Shown here piece by piece: positions 35,187 to 44,375 of a DNA stretch of 64,000 bases. Numbering within the stretch: the first letter of the stretch is position 1; each line of letters begins with the position of its first letter. The DNA is from Pseudoalteromonas sp. HM-SA03 (GTDB lineage Bacteria; Pseudomonadota; Gammaproteobacteria; Enterobacterales; Alteromonadaceae). The DNA is taken from positions 1-64,000 of the forward strand of contig NZ_NSDG01000002.1 in assembly GCF_002289345.1 (NCBI RefSeq), given 5' to 3'. A program made the translations under genes and the position numbers. Below the pieces are notes generated by a model, which did not search any database, had not been told where the DNA came from, and worked only from the letters and a program-made list of their open reading frames with translations.

Positions 35187-37541
35187 ATGCGAGCTAAAAC
35201 TTGGGCGTTGGCAATCACACAAAGTGTGTTGTTAAGCGCAACAGTTCACGCCACTGAATCAAATACACAGTGGGTCGATACCTTCATTGGTACTGGCGGT
35301 GATGGCCACACCTTCCCAGGCGCAGTCGTCCCATTTGGTATGGTGCAATTAAGCCCAGATACAGATAACCCCATGCGTGGTGTTTCCCCTCAACCAGAAA
35401 TCTACAAGCGCTGCGCTGGTTATCACTATGACGACCATACTATTGTTGGTTTCTCCCACACGCATTTCTCTGGTACTGGTCACTCAGATCTTGGCGACTT
35501 GCTGATCATGCCAATGACAGGCAAAGTAAAACTCGATGCTGGTACCGTTGAAAATCCAGACATAGGGTATCGCTCGCGCTTTTCTCATGATCAAGAATGG
35601 TCAGAACCTGGCTATTATGGCGTTGACTTACTCGACTATGGTGTGAAAGCCGAGGTCACCACAACCACGCGAGTGGGTATGCATAAATACAGCTTCAACA
35701 AAGCAAAACAAGGCCATGTATTGCTTGATTTGACCTCAGCAATCTATAACTTTGAGAATAAAGTGATTTGGAGCGACATCCGCAAAATAAACGACACCAC
35801 ATTGGTTGCTTACCGTGCAACTAATGGCTGGGCGCGTAACCGCCAAATGTATTTTGCCATCGAATTCTCAAAACCTATCGCTAACTATCAGTTTTATAAT
35901 CTAGACAACAACCGTTATCGTTGTATGAATTGCTTAGGAAAAGACAGCAAACACTCTACGATTGAGAATACCGCAGTAAAAATGACAGCAGGTAAAGCCG
36001 TTAAGTTTGTTGCAAGCTTTGATAACTTAGACGAAGCACCGCTATTAGTTAAGGTCGGACTTTCCGCAGTTAGCCGCAAAAACGCATTAGAGAATCTAAA
36101 AACTGAAGTGCCAAATTGGGATTTTGATGCCGTTCGCGCAAATGCCAAGTCTCAGTGGGCAAATTATTTAGATAAAGTCGACGTGAAAGGCACCAAAGCG
36201 CAAAAACGTCAGTTCTACACTGCGCTTTATCACGCATTGCAAGCGCCGAATATCTACCAAGATGTCAATGGACAGTATCGAGGCGTTGACGGTGAAATTC
36301 ATGACGGCAAAGGTTTCGAGCACTATACCTTATTCTCGTTGTGGGATACCTATCGTGCATTACATCCATTACTCACTTATATCGACCCAGACCGCGTATC
36401 CGGCATGATCCAATCTATGCTAGTACATTATCAGCAAAGCTATGAAAAAATGTTACCTATTTGGTCGTTCCATGCCCACGAGACATGGACCATGATTGGT
36501 TATCATGCGGTGTCAGTCATTGCTGATGCATATTTAAAGGGGATCAGAGATTACGATATTAATTTAGCAGTAGAAGCGATTGAAAACACGGCTAACAACC
36601 CAGTGTACGATGCCATCCCTGAATACAAGAAATTTGGCTATGTACCAATGGACGTACTTCCTGAGTCTATTTCTATCACTCTTGAATATGCTTACGATGA
36701 TTTTGCCATTGCAAGAATGTATGAAGCGATGGGCAATACCAGCAAAGCGAAAGACTATTATCGCCGCGCGATGAGCTATAAAAATGTGTTCAATAAAGAA
36801 ACCGGTTACATGCAAGGGTTAGATTCAAAAGGAAACTGGGATCCCGAATTTGACCCTTTTGAAGCAAAATACATGGGCCCATACACCGAAGGTAACGCGA
36901 AGCAATATAGCTTCTATGTACCACATGATGTAGCTGGCCTGATTGAATTAATGGGTGGTGATGATGCATTTGAAGCGCGTCTAGATGCACTGTTTGATAC
37001 CCACCTTTCTGAAGAGATGATCAAAGAGCACGAAGATATTGCAGGCCTGATTGGTAACTATGCCCATGGTAATGAGCCTAGCCATCATATTGCCTATCTA
37101 TATAACTACGCGGGTAAACCGTGGAGAACCCAAGAGCGTATTCGTCAGATCATGGATACCTTGAGCTCAGACAAACCGGATGGCCTTGCAGGAAATGACG
37201 ATGTAGGTCAGATGTCCGCTTGGTATATATTTTCAGCGATGGGCTTCTATCCTGTTGCGCCAGGCGACCTAAGCTACGCGATTGGTGCGCCTCAAGTACC
37301 AGAAGTTACCTTGAAACTTGCAAACGGTAAAGCGTTTAAAACCGTTGCGAAAGGTTTCAGTGACAAAAACAAATATATCAAGTCCATTAAATTAAATGGC
37401 AAACCGCTTAAGCGCAGCTACATCACACATAACGACATTATGAATGGTGGCACATTGGAGTATCAAATGTCCAGCAAGCCGAATAAAGCATGGGGTCAAT
37501 CCAAAACGCAAAGACCGCCTTCATTGTTGGAGTATAAGTAA
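35187..37541 (+). CDS. GH92 alpha-mannosidase, exported
   Basis: 784 residues with a signal peptide ending near HATES. The family 92 pattern begins at once (VDTFIGTGGDGHTFPGAVVPFGMVQLSPDT), followed by FSHTHFSGTGHSDLGDLLIMP, then the (alpha/alpha)6 domain with SLWDTYRALHPL, a HETWTM motif and GNDDVGQMSAWYIFSAMGFYPVAPG. GH92 enzymes are calcium-dependent exo-alpha-mannosidases of the kind used on N-glycans and mannans. GGAGAG precedes the ATG. Its stop overlaps the ATG of the next gene (TAATG), indicating coupled translation. Confidence 0.95.
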   Translation: MRAKTWALAITQSVLLSATVHATESNTQWVDTFIGTGGDGHTFPGAVVPFGMVQLSPDTDNPMRGVSPQPEIYKRCAGYHYDDHTIVGFSHTHFSGTGHSDLGDLLIMPMTGKVKLDAGTVENPDIGYRSRFSHDQEWSEPGYYGVDLLDYGVKAEVTTTTRVGMHKYSFNKAKQGHVLLDLTSAIYNFENKVIWSDIRKINDTTLVAYRATNGWARNRQMYFAIEFSKPIANYQFYNLDNNRYRCMNCLGKDSKHSTIENTAVKMTAGKAVKFVASFDNLDEAPLLVKVGLSAVSRKNALENLKTEVPNWDFDAVRANAKSQWANYLDKVDVKGTKAQKRQFYTALYHALQAPNIYQDVNGQYRGVDGEIHDGKGFEHYTLFSLWDTYRALHPLLTYIDPDRVSGMIQSMLVHYQQSYEKMLPIWSFHAHETWTMIGYHAVSVIADAYLKGIRDYDINLAVEAIENTANNPVYDAIPEYKKFGYVPMDVLPESISITLEYAYDDFAIARMYEAMGNTSKAKDYYRRAMSYKNVFNKETGYMQGLDSKGNWDPEFDPFEAKYMGPYTEGNAKQYSFYVPHDVAGLIELMGGDDAFEARLDALFDTHLSEEMIKEHEDIAGLIGNYAHGNEPSHHIAYLYNYAGKPWRTQERIRQIMDTLSSDKPDGLAGNDDVGQMSAWYIFSAMGFYPVAPGDLSYAIGAPQVPEVTLKLANGKAFKTVAKGFSDKNKYIKSIKLNGKPLKRSYITHNDIMNGGTLEYQMSSKPNKAWGQSKTQRPPSLLEYK

Positions 37542-38308
37542 TGGTTAAAGCAGGAATATTTCTTGCGGCTGTTACCACATTTGCAAGTGCGCCATTCGCA
37601 CTTGTAAATGACGCCGATAATGCCGCAGCGCGATTAAAACCTATCGCGTTTCAGTCAGACTTAGCATGGCGTCAATTTCCCCTGCCTGCCATCTCGCTCA
37701 GCAAAACAACTAAAATTAACCATTTCGCATGGCAAGAAATTGACAACAAAATAATAGAGCAAATAAGTTATAACGTGGCTAGATTGCTGTATAAGGAGAT
37801 GGAAAGCGCGCCTAAACTACCTACACTCCATATTGTCTTTGAAGACCTAAAAGGGGTTGCATATAAAGAGGGCGATTTTAACGGCGCAACCATCCATATC
37901 AGCGCAAACTACATGGAAAACTTTTCTAAATCGCATAGCGAAACAGAATCAGTCGATGAACTTATCGGTATTCTCTATCATGAAATTGCCCATGCTTATC
38001 AGCTAGATGATCATAATTACAAGGAAATAGGGTCAATCATTGAGGGAATAGCGGATGTTGTTAGACTAAAAGCTGGGTATATTCTTGATGACACCCAAAA
38101 GCCTGGCGGCAACTATAAAGATGGTTATAAAAATACTGCATTCTTTATCGATTGGTTATCGAAGCAAAGTAACCGAGACCTACTTCAGGAAATCAATGCT
38201 CAGTTGGACCCACACGATGATATAAAGTGGGACTGGCAATACTTTGAGCAATCAACAGGTGTTAAATTGGATACTGCTTGGCGACATTATCAAGCGTCGT
38301 TACTTTAG
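37541..38308 (+). CDS. Basic secretory protein (BSP)-family putative metallopeptidase
   Basis: A 255-residue exported protein (signal peptide about 1-20) with HEIAHAYQ (H147, E148, H151), a zincin-type HExxH site, followed by GSIIEGIADVVRLKAGY, in which E and D residues could supply the third ligand. The lay-out resembles the plant/bacterial basic secretory protein family, a gluzincin-like group. Its start overlaps the GH92 stop, so the two are made together; a role in stripping protein from mannose glycoproteins would fit. Activity is untested by sequence alone. Confidence 0.78.
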   Translation: MVKAGIFLAAVTTFASAPFALVNDADNAAARLKPIAFQSDLAWRQFPLPAISLSKTTKINHFAWQEIDNKIIEQISYNVARLLYKEMESAPKLPTLHIVFEDLKGVAYKEGDFNGATIHISANYMENFSKSHSETESVDELIGILYHEIAHAYQLDDHNYKEIGSIIEGIADVVRLKAGYILDDTQKPGGNYKDGYKNTAFFIDWLSKQSNRDLLQEINAQLDPHDDIKWDWQYFEQSTGVKLDTAWRHYQASLL

Positions 38309-38311
38309 CGT

Positions 38312-38337
38312 AAGGTGAGCGCAGTCTCACCTTTATT
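38312..38337 (+). terminator. Terminator of GH92-BSP operon
   Basis: An 8-bp stem AAGGTGAG / CTCACCTT with a CGCAGT loop, then TATTT, just after the stop codon. Confidence 0.8.
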
Positions 38338-38502
38338 TAACATTCACTCTAAACCTCTCTCATTTCCTGCCGATAATCAAAGACAAACCTTTGAGTTTTT
38401 GATAAAAATAGTTACAAAGGAATCCAATTCCTAAATCTATTAATAATAATCGGCCAACGAGTTTATTGTTTGGCTGAAGAAAAGAACAAGTTCAACAGGA
38501 TC

Positions 38503-40395
38503 ATGATGTTTAAAGCGCTAAAGTTCACCACTAAAGTAACCGTAGCAGCCTCCCTTGTGTTAGTGATTGTGCTCGGCTTATTTACCGTAAACAACTTTCT
38601 CGTTATGCGAGACCAAACTCAAGCTCGGCTTACCTTAGTTTTACAAGAGATTTCCAGCTCGGTTTCACAGAATATCGCCAATTGGCTCAATGACAGACTT
38701 GAAATCGTGGTCTCGATTGCTGATGGACATAGAGCTGATGACTCCACTGAACAGATAAGAAGACGGTTAAAAACCGCAGACACTGCGGGGGATTTCAAAA
38801 ACGTTTTCATTGGCACGCCAGATGGAACATTTGTGTTGGACGATCCCAGTATCCAACTTCCTGCTGATTTTGATGCGACTAGCCGCCCTTGGTACAAGCT
38901 CGCTGAGCAAAAACAAGATACCGCATTTACCGCACCTTATATCGATGTTACCACCAACGAATTCACTATCTCAGCCGTTGTACCTGTAAAACAAGGAGGC
39001 CGATTTGCAGGTGTGGCTGGGGGGGACATAGACATGTCAACCATCACAGAAATTATCAACGAAATTGACTTTTTAGGGTTTGGTTACGGTTTTTTACTTG
39101 ATGAAAGCGGTAAAATACTCAGTCATCCAGATACCAAACTGAATGACAAGCCGATGTCAGAGCTGTTTGGTAAACGCCTGTCATTAAGTCGGGATTTCAC
39201 GGAGCTTGAAATTGATGGCACAGAAAAGCTCGTTTCATTTGTAAAAATGAAAGGCATTAAAAATGTCGACTGGTATCTTGGCGTTGTCATTAATAAAGAA
39301 ATTGCCTATTCGTCCGTGTCTTCTTTTAGAAATATGGCAGCTATCTATATGCTACTTGGCGTGATTGCGATTGTGGTGATGCTACAACTATTGCTCAAGT
39401 ATCTGATGCGCCCGATGTACAATCTCAATGCAGCCATCAAAGACATCGCCCAAGGTGAAGGTGACCTTACTCGTAGATTAGTCGTAGAGAATCAAGATGA
39501 ATTTGGCGAGTTATCCGATTATTTCAACCAGTTTATCGACAAAATTCATGCCTCAATTACACAGGTAAAAAATACTACAGTAACACTTGAAAACGTGGTG
39601 AATAGTTTGGTTGCGCAAACGCAAGATACCTTATCTATGTATACAGATCAGTCCAAGCGCACCGATAGCGTCGCGACAGCCATAAACGAGCTTTCTTCAA
39701 GTGCACAAGAGATCTCAAACAATGCAACCCATGCTTCAGAACTTGCCAGTAACGCCAACAAGCTTTCGGTTGAAAGCCAACATTCACTTACTCAAAATAT
39801 CGAAGAAATCGCTTCACTGACACAAAAAATGTCTCAGGCACAAGACACGCTGGACGGGTTAGATAAACTCTCAGGTAGCATAGGGCAAGTACTTGAAGTG
39901 ATTAAAGGAGTTAGCGAACAGACCAACTTACTGGCGTTAAATGCTGCCATTGAAGCCGCTAGGGCTGGTGAGGCTGGACGCGGATTCGCCGTCGTTGCCG
40001 ATGAAGTAAGGCAATTAGCACAGCGCACGCAAGAGTCAACGCAAGAAATCGAAAGCACGATTGCACAACTACAACAAGGTTCTGCTTCAGCTGTGGCCGT
40101 AATGAAAGCGAGTTTAGAAGACTCAGCGAGAAGCGCCGATAGAGCCAATGCTTCAGGTACTAAAATGCAAGAGGTGAGCAATTCAATTGATGCCATAGAC
40201 GGCGTAAACCATGCTGTTGCCAGTGCCACCCACCAGCAAAACACTGTTATCCAAACATTAGATAGCGACATTCATCATATTAGTGACCTCAGCCTGCAAG
40301 GCAGTAATAACCTAACCGCAACCCTTGAAGAGTGTAAGTCATTGAAACTACAGTTCGACGAATTAGAACAAATGGTGCTCAAGTTTAGAGTCTAA
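38503..40395 (+). CDS. Methyl-accepting chemotaxis protein with dCache sensor
   Basis: 630 residues from ATG 38503 (AGGA 7 nt upstream; an in-frame TTG at 38470 is less likely). Order: membrane helix (about 12-32), periplasmic dCache_1 domain with the RPWYKLAEQ and [17 protein letters not shown] motifs, second membrane helix (about 280-300), HAMP, and the signalling hairpin with the invariant tip ([35 protein letters not shown] region). The ligand is not predictable; a mannoside or peptide is only a guess from the neighbours. A strong terminator follows, so it is monocistronic. Confidence 0.93.
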   Translation: MMFKALKFTTKVTVAASLVLVIVLGLFTVNNFLVMRDQTQARLTLVLQEISSSVSQNIANWLNDRLEIVVSIADGHRADDSTEQIRRRLKTADTAGDFKNVFIGTPDGTFVLDDPSIQLPADFDATSRPWYKLAEQKQDTAFTAPYIDVTTNEFTISAVVPVKQGGRFAGVAGGDIDMSTITEIINEIDFLGFGYGFLLDESGKILSHPDTKLNDKPMSELFGKRLSLSRDFTELEIDGTEKLVSFVKMKGIKNVDWYLGVVINKEIAYSSVSSFRNMAAIYMLLGVIAIVVMLQLLLKYLMRPMYNLNAAIKDIAQGEGDLTRRLVVENQDEFGELSDYFNQFIDKIHASITQVKNTTVTLENVVNSLVAQTQDTLSMYTDQSKRTDSVATAINELSSSAQEISNNATHASELASNANKLSVESQHSLTQNIEEIASLTQKMSQAQDTLDGLDKLSGSIGQVLEVIKGVSEQTNLLALNAAIEAARAGEAGRGFAVVADEVRQLAQRTQESTQEIESTIAQLQQGSASAVAVMKASLEDSARSADRANASGTKMQEVSNSIDAIDGVNHAVASATHQQNTVIQTLDSDIHHISDLSLQGSNNLTATLEECKSLKLQFDELEQMVLKFRV

Positions 40396-40414
40396 CGCCA
40401 TCTCACTAGAGCTT

Positions 40415-40444
40415 AAAAGCCGCTTAACAAAAGCGGCTTTTTTG
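40415..40444 (+). terminator. Terminator of MCP gene
   Basis: An 11-bp perfect stem AAAAGCCGCTT / AAGCGGCTTTT with an AACAA loop and a T-run. Confidence 0.92.
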
Positions 40445-40535
40445 TGATCCTTTTATGACACAAAACATCTGCAACATCTTATTAACCATCAAAATTCGAT
40501 TAAAAACAATAAGTTAATTGATTAATGTAATTTCA

Positions 40536-40549
40536 ATGACAGCTGTCAT
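40536..40549. promoter_or_regulatory. Palindromic operator before TonB2 operon
   Basis: ATGACAGCTGTCAT, a perfect 14-bp palindrome about 100 bp before the first gene of the TonB2 operon. It does not read like a Fur box, so control by another repressor or activator is suggested. The protein is not identified. Confidence 0.5.
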
Positions 40550-40644
40550 ATTTGTGTATTAGTTGCGCAACATGGTTGTCATTTTTCGTAATTAGACTGC
40601 ACCCAGTTTTTTAGCAACTAGCAATAATTTATAAGGTGTATGCG

Positions 40645-41394
40645 ATGAAGTGCGTTAACCACTTGCTTATAGCAGGTATGCTAGCAACGGCCTCTGCCGG
40701 AGCAACAGAATTAAATCAAGCGATGGACAAAAGTGCAGCTATCAATGAATCTGCATTAAAGTCTCAAGGGAAAATCGATGGTATTGCAGACGATATGCAG
40801 TCTCGTTTGCAAAAGTTCAAGACGTTGAACAAAGAAATCGACGGCCTATCTGTTTACAACGCTCAATTAGAAAAACAAATCAAAAACCAACTTGAAGAAA
40901 TGGCGGCAATTAACACCTCTATGGATCAGGTTTCGGTGATCGAGCGTCAAATCACACCTCTCATGATGCGCATGATCACAGGTCTGAAACAGTTTGTTGA
41001 ATTAGATGTGCCTTTCCTTCCTAAAGAGCGTGCTGAGCGTATTACTCAGTTAACTAACTTGATGGACCGTGCTGATATTTCATCAAGCGAAAAGTTCCGC
41101 CGCGTACTTGAAGCTTACCAAGTTGAAGTGGACTACGGACGTACTATCGAAGCTTACACCTCATTACTTGACGTGAATGGACAAGAACGTGAAGTAGACT
41201 TCCTACGAATTGGTCGTCTTGAGCTGCTTTATGTCACAAAAGATGGCAGCCAAGCTGGTTTTTGGAACAAAGACAGTAACACTTTTGACGCATTACCAGA
41301 TACCAACATCAGCCAAATCAATAAAGGCATTCGCATCGCACGTAAGCAGTTAGCACCTGACATGTTAACGCTTCCAGTTCAGGCTGCAGAGTAA
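40645..41394 (+). CDS. DUF3450 protein of TonB2 system
   Basis: 249 residues from ATG 40645 (AAGG 8 nt upstream). It has a signal peptide, then a long coiled coil (about 45-105: DDMQSRLQKFKTLNKEI...) and a globular part with LELLYVTKDGSQAGFWNKD. This is the DUF3450 protein that regularly begins TonB2-type operons in Vibrio and Alteromonadales, ahead of ttpC. It is periplasmic and probably a structural partner of the TtpC extension. First gene of a six-gene rightward operon. Confidence 0.88.
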   Translation: MKCVNHLLIAGMLATASAGATELNQAMDKSAAINESALKSQGKIDGIADDMQSRLQKFKTLNKEIDGLSVYNAQLEKQIKNQLEEMAAINTSMDQVSVIERQITPLMMRMITGLKQFVELDVPFLPKERAERITQLTNLMDRADISSSEKFRRVLEAYQVEVDYGRTIEAYTSLLDVNGQEREVDFLRIGRLELLYVTKDGSQAGFWNKDSNTFDALPDTNISQINKGIRIARKQLAPDMLTLPVQAAE

Positions 41395-41408
41395 TAGGTG
41401 AGACCACT

Positions 41409-42776
41409 ATGAAATTCGTACAAAAATTCACTAAACACGCTATTTTCGCAACAACACTTGCGTTAACCGCATCTGCGCATGCTGAACAAGCATTAAATTT
41501 AGATTCACTACTTAAAACCTTAGAGCAAGGTCAAACGGCACAAACAACGCAAAACAAACAACGTGAAGCCGAGTTCAAAGCGCAACAAAATAACCAAATC
41601 CAAATGTTGAATGCGCTAACAGGTGAACGTAACCAGGCGTTGGCTAAATCTGAACGCCTAGAAACAAATTTCGAAGAAAACGAAATTAAACTGGCAAACC
41701 TAAGTGACACCCTTAGCAAGCGAATGGGGACATTAAAAGAACTATTCGGTGTACTTCAGCAAGTAGCTGGCGACAGTTCAAATAAGTTCGCAACTTCAGT
41801 TGTATCAGCTGAAATTAAAGGTCGTGATGATTACATGACTGAGCTTGCGAAAAAGATGGGCTCAACATCGCGTCTAGCATCAATCGAAGACATTGAAAAA
41901 GTCTGGTTTGAGATGCAACGTGAAATGACAGAACAAGGTAAAGTATCGCGCTTTAATACCGAAGTTATCGTAGCCGGTGGTGCCAAGCAAAATAAAGAAG
42001 TGCTTCGCGTTGGTGCATTTAACTTAATCGCTGATGGTAAATACCTGACTTACAACAACGATACACAAACTCTTTCTGAACTGACTCGTCAGCCAGCGTC
42101 TCGTTTCACCTCAACAGCGGGTGAATTACAAAATGCGAAGACAGGTTCTGTTGATTTTGCCCTTGACCCAACAGGCGGGTCAATTCTCGGTCTACTAGTA
42201 CAAGCACCAAATACCGAAGAACAAGTACACCAAGGTGGCGCGGTAGGTTATGTGATCCTAGGTGTTGGTTTACTGGCACTACTTATTGCAATTGAGCGTT
42301 TTGTATCACTCATGTTGATGGGTTCTAAAATCAATCGTCAGCTTAAAGATAGTGTTGCCCGTGACGACAACCCGCTAGGCCGTGTGATGAAAGTGAAAGA
42401 GCAATACCCAGATGTGGCTTACGATACGCTAGAACTTAAGTTAAGCGAAGCAATCCTTCGTGAGATGCCAAAGATCACTCGTAACCTGACTTTAATCAAA
42501 ATTATTTCAGTCGTAGCACCTCTACTTGGTCTACTCGGTACAGTGACCGGTATGATCAACACCTTCCAAGCTATCACCTTGTTTGGCACGGGCGACCCTA
42601 AACTCATGGCTGGTGGTATTTCTCAGGCCCTTGTAACCACCGTACTCGGTCTGGTTGTCGCTATCCCAACCGTATTCCTTTACACATTACTAAACACACG
42701 TTCTCGTAACTTGCTGCTTATTCTTCAAGAGCAGAGCGCGGGGATCATTGCTGAGCGTAGCGAGAAAGGAGCGTAA
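41409..42776 (+). CDS. ttpC: TtpC-like MotA/TolQ/ExbB family protein
   Basis: 455 residues: signal peptide, a large periplasmic coiled coil (about 28-110), a further periplasmic part, then three membrane helices of the ExbB/TolQ type with PLLGLLGTVTGMINTFQAIT (about 375-394). The periplasmic extension sets TtpC apart from plain ExbB; in Vibrio it is essential for TonB2-dependent iron transport. It overlaps no gene but stands 14 bp after DUF3450 and 2 bp before exbB2. Confidence 0.92.
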   Translation: MKFVQKFTKHAIFATTLALTASAHAEQALNLDSLLKTLEQGQTAQTTQNKQREAEFKAQQNNQIQMLNALTGERNQALAKSERLETNFEENEIKLANLSDTLSKRMGTLKELFGVLQQVAGDSSNKFATSVVSAEIKGRDDYMTELAKKMGSTSRLASIEDIEKVWFEMQREMTEQGKVSRFNTEVIVAGGAKQNKEVLRVGAFNLIADGKYLTYNNDTQTLSELTRQPASRFTSTAGELQNAKTGSVDFALDPTGGSILGLLVQAPNTEEQVHQGGAVGYVILGVGLLALLIAIERFVSLMLMGSKINRQLKDSVARDDNPLGRVMKVKEQYPDVAYDTLELKLSEAILREMPKITRNLTLIKIISVVAPLLGLLGTVTGMINTFQAITLFGTGDPKLMAGGISQALVTTVLGLVVAIPTVFLYTLLNTRSRNLLLILQEQSAGIIAERSEKGA

Positions 42777-42778
42777 TC

Positions 42779-43306
42779 GTGGTTTTATTGCTTGATGCAA
42801 TTAACGCTTTACGTGAATTCCTTGATACAGGTGGCCAGGTTCTCCTGGTCATCGGCTTCGTAACCTTCGCCATGTGGCTACTTATTCTCGAGCGCTTCAT
42901 GTTTGTGTTCGGTAAATACAGAGGCTACAAAAACGAAGTCCTACAAGCTTGGAACTCTCGAAATGAGCGTAACAGTTGGAACGCAGAGCAGATAAGACAA
43001 GCAACTATCTCTCGCGTAGGGATCAAACTCAACGCTAACTTACCTTACATCAATGTCATGGTGGCACTGTGTCCTTTACTAGGACTCCTAGGCACGGTAA
43101 CCGGCATGATTGAGGTATTTGATGTAATGGCTATCACCGGATCAGGCAGTGCACGCTCGATGGCATCTGGGGTATCAAAAGCAACTATCCCGACAATGGC
43201 AGGCATGGTTGGCGCGCTTTCGGGTGTATTTGCATCGACCTACCTTCAGCGTAAAGCCAAGCGTGAAGTTGAGTTGTTAGAAGATAAAATGCTACTAGAC
43301 CATTAA
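42779..43306 (+). CDS. exbB2: ExbB2 proton-channel subunit
   Basis: 175 residues of the short ExbB/TolQ form: an N-terminal helix (VLLVIGFVTFAMWLLILERF) and two C-terminal helices with CPLLGLLGTVTGMIEVFDVM (about 101-120) and TMAGMVGALSGVFA. It forms the inner-membrane proton-motive-force motor with ExbD. The start is GTG with AAAGGAG upstream, 2 bp after the ttpC stop. Confidence 0.94.
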   Translation: MVLLLDAINALREFLDTGGQVLLVIGFVTFAMWLLILERFMFVFGKYRGYKNEVLQAWNSRNERNSWNAEQIRQATISRVGIKLNANLPYINVMVALCPLLGLLGTVTGMIEVFDVMAITGSGSARSMASGVSKATIPTMAGMVGALSGVFASTYLQRKAKREVELLEDKMLLDH

Positions 43307-43328
43307 TCGGTCGTGTGAGGAAAGAATT

Positions 43329-43739
43329 ATGAGAGCACCACTTGCAAAAGTATTCCAAGAAGAAGAAGCAGAAGAAATTAACATGACGCCAATGCTCGAC
43401 GTTGTATTTATCATGCTTATCTTTTTTATTGTAACGGCCTCTTTCGTTAAAGAAGCAGGTATTGATGTTAACCGCCCAGAAGCGGCCACTGCAGTGAAAA
43501 AGCAAAGAGCCAATATCCTGGTTGCAATTTCAGATACTGGTGAAATTTGGATTAACAAACGCCAAGTAGATATCCGTGCAGTTCAAGCAAACATTGAGCG
43601 TCTTAAAGCGGAGAATCCGCAGGGTAGTGTGGTTATTCAAGCTGATAAAAAGGCCACTACTGACACGCTAATTAAAGTAATGGATGCATCACGCGCAGCT
43701 GGCGCATTTGATGTTTCGATTGCCGCACAGGAGTCATAG
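43329..43739 (+). CDS. exbD2: ExbD2 biopolymer transport protein
   Basis: 136 residues. A single membrane helix begins with INMTPMLDVVFIMLIFFIVTASF; D24 is the conserved proton-carrying aspartate. A periplasmic ExbD domain follows (ILVAISDTGEIWINKRQV, VVIQADKKATTDTLIKVMDASRAAG). It works with ExbB2 to energise TonB2. AGGAAAG lies before the ATG. Confidence 0.95.
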   Translation: MRAPLAKVFQEEEAEEINMTPMLDVVFIMLIFFIVTASFVKEAGIDVNRPEAATAVKKQRANILVAISDTGEIWINKRQVDIRAVQANIERLKAENPQGSVVIQADKKATTDTLIKVMDASRAAGAFDVSIAAQES

Positions 43740-43748
43740 GAACATACC

Positions 43749-44354
43749 ATGCGTTACCTAATTGCTTTAGTAATTGCGGGCATAGTTACCTTTTTCCTTT
43801 TCTTGGGTATGCAAGCGCTTATCCAAGGAGGGGAAGGAGCAATGACAGATCCTGTAAAAGGACAAGTACTAGATTTCGTCCGTCTTAAAAAAGAAGAGAC
43901 GGTGGAGAAAAAAGAGCGTAAGCCACAAAAGCCACCAACACCTAAAGAGCCGCCTCCGCCAATGGATGCACCACAAACACAGAATAACAACCTTGACGCA
44001 ACAGGCGGCAACTTTGATTTCAGTGCCAATGTGAACGCTGACGTAGATTTGGCAGGTGGTTTAGCACTTGAGTCCAGCGATGGTGAATATCTGCCAATCG
44101 TTAAAGTTGCGCCGGTATATCCAAGACGTGCGTTATCACGCGGAATTGAGGGGTATGTGATTGTTGAGTTCATTGTAACTAAACAAGGCACTGTGAGAAA
44201 CCCTGTTGTAGTAAGCGCCGAACCGGAATCAATCTTCGACCAAGCAGCGCTTGATGCGGCATTGAAATTTAAATACAAACCTCGCGTAGTAAACGGTGAA
44301 CCGGTTGAAGTTGCGGGTGTTCAAAATAAGATTTCATTTCAAATTAATGGCTAA
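43749..44354 (+). CDS. tonB2: TonB2 energy transducer
   Basis: 201 residues, the short TonB form: an N-terminal membrane helix (YLIALVIAGIVTFFLFLGMQ), a brief proline-rich segment (KPPTPKEPPPPMDAP, about 60-75), and the C-terminal TonB domain with YPRRALSRGIEGYVIVEFIV and FDQAALDAALKFKYKPRV. The short spacer is usual for TonB2. It passes energy to outer-membrane receptors such as the TonB-dependent receptor 3.3 kb downstream. Confidence 0.95.
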   Translation: MRYLIALVIAGIVTFFLFLGMQALIQGGEGAMTDPVKGQVLDFVRLKKEETVEKKERKPQKPPTPKEPPPPMDAPQTQNNNLDATGGNFDFSANVNADVDLAGGLALESSDGEYLPIVKVAPVYPRRALSRGIEGYVIVEFIVTKQGTVRNPVVVSAEPESIFDQAALDAALKFKYKPRVVNGEPVEVAGVQNKISFQING

Positions 44355-44375
44355 CCGTCATTAAGGATTGCGATT

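Noticed and set aside
39834-40271. 145-codon frame antisense to the MCP signalling domain
   Set aside because: A typical antisense shadow of the Ala/Glu-rich MCP coding sequence.
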